A stretch of 64,000 bases of DNA from positions 58,184,567 through 58,248,566 of the forward strand of contig NC_068912.1 of the NCBI RefSeq assembly GCF_023091745.1. Direction: 5' to 3'. Shown piece after piece: positions 52,801-59,900 of this stretch. Within the stretch, counting starts at the first letter, position 1. Each line of letters opens with the position of its first letter. A program made the position numbers and the translations under genes. The notes beneath the pieces were generated by a model that was not told the DNA's origin, made no database searches, and saw only the letters and a list, made by a program, of their open reading frames with translations. Source of the stretch: Budorcas taxicolor (taxonomy: Eukaryota > Chordata > Mammalia > Artiodactyla > Bovidae).

Positions 52801-53773
52801 CAGTTTAAAATAGGACTTCTAATAATAAAATTTTTTTATTTGGAAAAACTTGAGAATTTTCCCCTGAATATTCATCACTTTTATTTATTTGTTTTTAATA
52901 GGATAATTGCTTTACAATGTTGTGATGGTTTGTGCCATATAGCAACGTGAATCAGTCATATATATATATCCTCTTCCTCTGGAGCCTCCCTCCCACCCCC
53001 GCCATCTCACCCATCTAGGTCCTCACAGAGCACAGGCTGGGCTCCCTGTGTTACACAGTAGCTTCCCACTAGCAATCTGTTTTACATATGGTAGTGTATA
53101 TATGTCAGTGAATAAAATATCTTTAAGTTTAAAAAGAATGTTAAAATTATTCTTGTCTGTTCTGTGACTTCCTCATGAAAGCATCTTTGATTTTTCTGAT
53201 AATAAAAAATAGCCAGTCATTATGTCAACAGTTTATTTAATACAGACACGCAAAGAAAGAATGAAGTCCTTTCATAATGTTAAGAAATAACCATAGTTAA
53301 AAATTTGGGGCGTATCCTTCATACTTCTAAATACAAAGTCATGAAGTCAGAAGAGTAGTTGAGTATTTAAATACAGTACTTCCCCAGCCCCAAATTTGTG
53401 TTTCATCCACATATTACTGTCTTGGAACTGTGGGAGAGAATGAACCTCAACAGTTTCTAGTAAGCAGGAGTTGTTGAATAAATGCCCTATGTTAACTCAC
53501 TAAAATCAAGTGTAAAATAATAATTATTTTTGTCATTTAATACTTGTTCACATAGGTGTTCCTCAGTCTTTTCTCATTATCACCTCCCAAGGAACCTTTT
53601 TAAACATTTTCCCTCAAATTGCTGCCTGCCTGCCCACCCTGATGTTTTGATACCACGTATGTATCTGTGTATGTACTGGAGCCCTCCAAAGAGCCACAAA
53701 CATTTTTTTTACCCTCTTAAGAACCAGTTTTCAGCCTTTTGGAAGTGATGCTTCCCACATTGAGAATGTATGG

Positions 53774-53826
<53 letters not shown>

Positions 53827-53827
53827 A

Positions 53828-53859
<32 letters not shown>

Positions 53860-53889
53860 AAGTGTGTGTGTGTGTGAGAGAGAGAGAGA

Positions 53890-53944
<55 letters not shown>

Positions 53945-56900
53945 GGAGAGGAGGAGAAAAGGCTTTGCTGTGCATGAATGATTACTTCAGTTTCATGGCA
54001 CTCAGAGAATGAGCGAGTGTTTTTACTACCTTGTCAGGTTGTCCAGAAGGGAACATTAGATTTAATTATTGCCACCATTACTTCACTGGTCTATTATCGA
54101 ACTACAAATGTCGTGCTTTAAGGTGCCTAAGTTGCTGAGAATATTCTGGGTATAGTAATTCCATCCTTGAGAATGTTGATAAATATGGCAAGGACACAAT
54201 GACATCTTTATAATTGAAGGCATTTTGTTGAATTGAGGGAATAGAAGTCCTAATGCATTAAGAACAATAATAAATATTTAAACCTCTATCCCAGTGGCTG
54301 TCAAAAATCATGATTTTGCCTCCCAGAGGACATTTGCAGTGTTTGGGAACATTTTTAGTTGTCACAACTGAGGGAGTGGGTGTTGCTAGTGGCACCTCAC
54401 GGTGAGAGGCCTGGTGCTAAACATCTTGCAGTGCACAGGTTGATGTATCCCCACCATGAACCATAATAGAATTATCTGGTCAAAATTGTCAGCACTGCTG
54501 AGGTTGAGAAACCCAGCTTTATCCTAAGGATGCTATATCTTGGAATCTATATTTAGAAAATAACCCAAAATTCAGAAACAATTGTATGTATGCCTAGAGA
54601 TGCTCGCTGAAGCATTATTAATTTTAATCTTTTTTTTTTTTTTTTTACAAAATAGTCTTTCAGAGAACTTACAAACAAAAGAGACGGGGACTCAGTTCCC
54701 CAAAAAAATAATGTTGTTGGGATTTTGATGTATGTATTCTTTTAAGTAGGACTTTTATCACTCTACGGGCTTCCCTGGTGGCTCAGCAGTAAAGAATCTG
54801 CCTGCAATGCAGGAGATGCGGGTTTGATCCCTAGGTCAGGAAGATCCCCTGGAGAAGGAAATGGCAGTCCCCTCCACTATTCTTGTCTGGAAAAAACCCA
54901 TGGACAGAGGAACCTGGTGGGCTGTAGTCCATGGGGTCACAAAGGGTCGGGCACGACTGAGTGACTCCTTTCATTTTGATGTATGTATTCTTTCAAGTAG
55001 GACTTTTATCACTATATGGGTTTCCCTGGTGGCTCAGCAGTGAAGAATCTGCCTGCAATGCAGGAGATGCGGGTTTGATCCCTAGGTCAGGAAGATCCCC
55101 TGGAGAAAGAAATGGCAGTCCCCTCCAACATTCTTGTCTGGAAAAAACCCTTGGACAGAGGAACCTGGTGGGCTGTAGTCCATGGGGTCACAAAGGGTCG
55201 GGCACGACTGAGTGACTCCTTTCACTTTCACATAGTGATACGCTGCTACCCAGTTACTCCGTTGTGTCTGACTCTTTGCGACCCCGTGGAGTGTAGCCCA
55301 CCAGCCTCCTCTGTCTGTGGAATTCTCCAGGCAAGAATACTGGAGTGGGTAGCCATTCCCTTCTCCAAGGGATCTTCCTGACCCAGGGATCAAACCCTGT
55401 CTCTTGCATTGCAGGCGGATTCTTTACTGTCTGAGCCACCAGGGAAGCCCATATCACTCTATATACGTATGAAAAATGAAAAACAAAGTTAATTCTTTCA
55501 GACTTAGAGATTTCATTGCCTTAGTCAGGACTGCATCAATTTCAGGAACACTAAAGAACCACTTCAGAGGTAATTAATTAACTCACTTCAGGAATTTTTT
55601 ATACAGTACTCTTGAACCTCTTTGTCCACTCTCTGCATTACTGTTCACAAATACCCCTGATAGCATCATAGAGTAAAAACATAGAGGCAGTTTTTCAGTG
55701 AAGTTAGCTTTAAGTTCTATATACCAGAAAAAGTAGATGATAGCCCCTTCCCTGAGGCCATTCTTCTATTTTTTCTTTACTGTGATGTAAGGACAAGAAC
55801 AAGTGGTAAAAAATGGGAAGCAGTCATAAATGTCTAGAGAGTCGATAAATAAATTTTGGCATTCTTCATGCAACAGAATACTATGTAATGGTTAAAATTA
55901 ATGAACTGATTTACATGTATCGTCATAAGTCTCCAAAGCATAACATAAATAGCATGACATGAGGTATTTAGTGTATGATAACATTGAAATAGGTGTTGCT
56001 ATCACACAAAATAGTCCTTATAGATATGTTTATATATGTATTAAAAATGTAAAACCATAAATAACAAAAATAGATACCCAACCTCAGAATAGTAATTACT
56101 TCTCTTAAGGAGAAGGGAATTGGATCAAGGAAAAGTGAAGAGACTCATCAACCACGTTTATAATCTTACATTTCTTAGAAGAAAGTATCTCAAGCATATA
56201 AATATGGCAACATGCAAGTTGGTTGACTATGTGTATGTTGAATGTTTTTATTCTCTTTTTGTTTTTAAGCTAAATACACTTTTCAGATTTGTTCATGTTT
56301 GAACTCAGGCCAAATATAAATAGATAATAGACATAATTTAGCAATATATAATAAAATAGTAATGAATGATTCCCATATAGCACAACTAGTTAACTACAAC
56401 TAATAAAATTATTTCCAAGGACTTTTCTGTCTTTGTTTTTGGAATGTTAAGTACTTTCTGAGGGTATCTGGAGTCCAAGGAATGTTAAGAAAGGAAAATG
56501 GTTATTGAAATTACTCAAGCAACGATTGCGGTGATTATGATTTACAATTCCAAAACATGACAAGCTGGTAATCTTTCCTCTTCCCTCTGTAACTTAAATA
56601 TATTTAGAAGGAAACCATATTGTGCATTGAGATTAAAAAATTACTTTACTTCATACTAAGAAATGTGGTGTCTCTTGGCCTCTTGATACTGATACTATAC
56701 TTACCTATTTCACAAATAGCAAATACTGCCAAGTGTTTCATTTTAGAAGAATTCTTTATTTAAAATCAATAACTGTTATGTTTGTGTTCAGGTTTTTTTT
56801 TTTTTTTTTTTTTAAGTTTTCTCCTATGAGATTTTAGATATCCAACCTTAAAATCAGTAAGGGGTGCTTTACAACTTAAATGTATCAAAAAAATTAAATT

Positions 56901-59900
56901 TAACATAATTGCTTCTTGTATAAGTGGCACTATCTTTTCTCTAACTAGTGCCCAAAACTATCTTATTACTGAAGAAAGCATCCATAAGCAAATCTGTGAT
57001 AACTTACATTAATAGAAGGATTTTTACTTAATTTTATGTTAGTCTTCACACAAAAAATTGACCAAATCATATAAATGTTTGGTGGGAGATATTCTACCAG
57101 ATAGTATTAAAAATTATTTTAGGTTTTAGGACCATGCTGCTAAGGGATAGATTTATAGGAGATGTTGACCATTGCTTGTACGTACAGCTAGCAGTAAACT
57201 TGCCAGTGGGTTGTTAGAAATATATTTGCTAAGAAAGGAAAACATGTATAAAATGATCATGTAGTGAAGACATTTAAATTTCTGTAATGGATTGAATATT
57301 TTGAGCATTAAATTTTTTAAAAAAGGAATGGTCTCCAAATTTTGATGTATTAGATAGAGCATATGGCCATTTTTCTAAAATCACACATTTAGTGAATTGT
57401 TACAGTTGATTCTGTGTCAAGCCAAAGTTTAGACTAACAGCGAACAGACTAACTCAGAGTGCTTTCTGCTTAGCAACCAACTTGTTGTCTCCTGTTTTGC
57501 TACTGAATGCACGTACTCATGGCTCAGAATTGTATCTGCAGCCAGCTGGTCTCAACTGGACAATACTTCATTCACCTAATTTCCAGACTAGTCAGGCAGA
57601 GACATCAGCTTTTTATTTTTAGTCATGAGGAAATTTATTTGTAAACTTCAAGTAGTAGCTCACCGATCTCAGAACCCCTTGAACTATGAGAAATTGCCTT
57701 TTAATTCAAGAATGCAAAGTCCTTGGAATTTCTGTTCTGCTTAATATTTTTTCCTCTCAAAACCTCTTGCAAGTATATTGTTTAAAAAACATAGCCTCTA
57801 ACATTCTAGAAAAAAGAAAATAGCTTTTAGTAGAAAAAAATTTTAAGCTCTAGTAATACTTCTAGAATTATTATCTGAAAACAAAAATTTAGAAAGTTAG
57901 TTGTGTGTTCATATTTCTGTTGTCTGCCTTTATGCCCCACATGATTGTTTTTTCTCCTAGAAAACGACAGTTTTGTTGGCATGTGAAGCTTCAGTTTCCT
58001 CAGAGTCAAGCTGTGTATGTAGAAAAAAGGTATAGTATCACCACTGTCTATTCAGAATTTACTTGTTTTCATTACGTTTCCTTATTTAAAATAAACTGTT
58101 AAATGTGATGTCAGTAGTAGAATGGATAACTAAGTATGGTATATTCATACAATGAAATGCTACACACCACTGAAAAAGAATCAACTACAATTACACATAT
58201 CAACATAGATGAACCTCAAAAGTAATGTTGAGTGAGAAAATCAAGTTAAGGACGAATATAAAGTATGATTTTTGTATGTAAATATGGAAAAAAATAAAAG
58301 TATACTTTTTAGGAATACCTACAGTAATGGTAAAACTCTGAGGGAGGTGATTAGCACAGAAATCACAATAGTGTTTACTTCAACATGGGGACAGATGTTA
58401 AGGAGAACAGCATAGGAAGAATCAGGAGGGCTGAATCAGGAGCAAACATCTTCAGGCAGGTGGTTATACAGGAAATGAAAATAATCCCGAATTCTACTGT
58501 GATAAAATTACTGCTGTTAACATCACAATGTGTCCTCAGAAAATACATTATTTTGGACACGAATAATATATATACTCATAATTGGAATTAATTCACATAA
58601 CAGTTGTTTATCCTACTTTTTTTATATTATGAACATTTTCAGATACCATTTAAAAATTTGAATGGTGGTATGCTATTTGATTCCTTGGGTTAAGAAAATT
58701 TTAAAGTTGCCTTTTAAATAATATCTTTAGCATATATTCATACTATGCATAAATGTCCTCTCTTTGTAATTGCCATATCAATTTTAGGGAAGAACTTTAT
58801 TATTTAAGGTTGCATAACTGACTAACAACAGGGAAAGGACTTATATTTTGCAGGTAGGGATATGTAGCACAGTAGTGTATATGAATATGTATGAGCTTTT
58901 TTCCTAAGTAATTTTTGCTTAAAAGGATGTTATATTTTTCAAGACTAGAATAAAAGGCCTATGTTCAGTTTTTTCTCTAAAGCCACAATATTTAATAATT
59001 CTAAATTAACACCTTTAGTTGAAAATTATAAATAATAAATTTTGTTTTTGTTTTTGTTGGGAAGAGTACCAGATGATAAAACTATTAACGAAGTCCTAAG
59101 ACCTTACATTGATCCTGAAAAGTCTGATCCTGTAATTCGTCAAAGGTATGTTTCAAAAATCTTGTAACTTTCTGAAATTATTCTACATAATGAGGTGTGT
59201 ATTATGTGCATATTTAAATAAAGCCATGTTTTTATTAGAATGTGATATTTTCATACAGTTTACTTTCTGTCCCATTTCCTTGGGGTGTACTCAAGGCTTT
59301 GTCAGTCAGAGGTGATGTTTTGGATGAGAATTTTAGTTATAGTAAAAATAACAGTACTTAACACTTTGTATTAATTCATTTAATCCTCACAATAACCCTT
59401 TAAAGTAGATTATTGCCATTATATCCATTTTACAGGTGGAGAAACTGAACCTTAAAGTGGTTAAGTGACCTCATAGAGCTAATAATTAGGGAAACTAGGA
59501 TTCAAATTCAGGCGGTCTGGATTCAGAGTCTGTACTCTTACCCCTTAAACTAAACTGCCTTTCAAAGTTGAGCTCAAAACTCTGAAAATTAGAGTTTCCA
59601 CGTAGTTAAAGACAGGAAATCCTGTTTCAGCCAAGTCTTCATAAAACTAAGTAATGTAGTTCTGCCTCCTGTCCAGAAATACATGGACAAAAATGGTTAA
59701 CATAGCATAGTGGAAAGATTCAGTTATGAATATCTGCTTTAGAATAGCTAATTTTGTCCCTTATTAGCTATGTGATCAGGAGCTAACTTACTTACCTAAA
59801 CTTCTGGGCCTTAATTTTTCCCATCAATAAAATGAGAATGATGATGTTTACTAGATGGGGTTGTTATGAAGCTTTCAAAAAATTATGTATGTAAGGTTCC

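Larger units (their letters stand above)
54722..55223 (+). repeat. Tandem duplication of a 251-bp unit containing Bov-tA
   Basis: The segment beginning ATTTTGATGTATGTATTC at 54722 is repeated from 54973, including about 45 bp of non-SINE flank and a whole Bov-tA. By eye the copies differ at about nine positions in 250. Confidence 0.9.

Noticed and set aside
53709..53981. Open frames of alternating His-Thr or Val-Cys
   Set aside because: Translated microsatellite only.
54769..55451. tRNA-like sequences with boxes in the SINE heads, here and in all other Bov-tA copies
   Set aside because: These are tRNA-Glu-derived SINE heads followed by A units, not tRNA genes.
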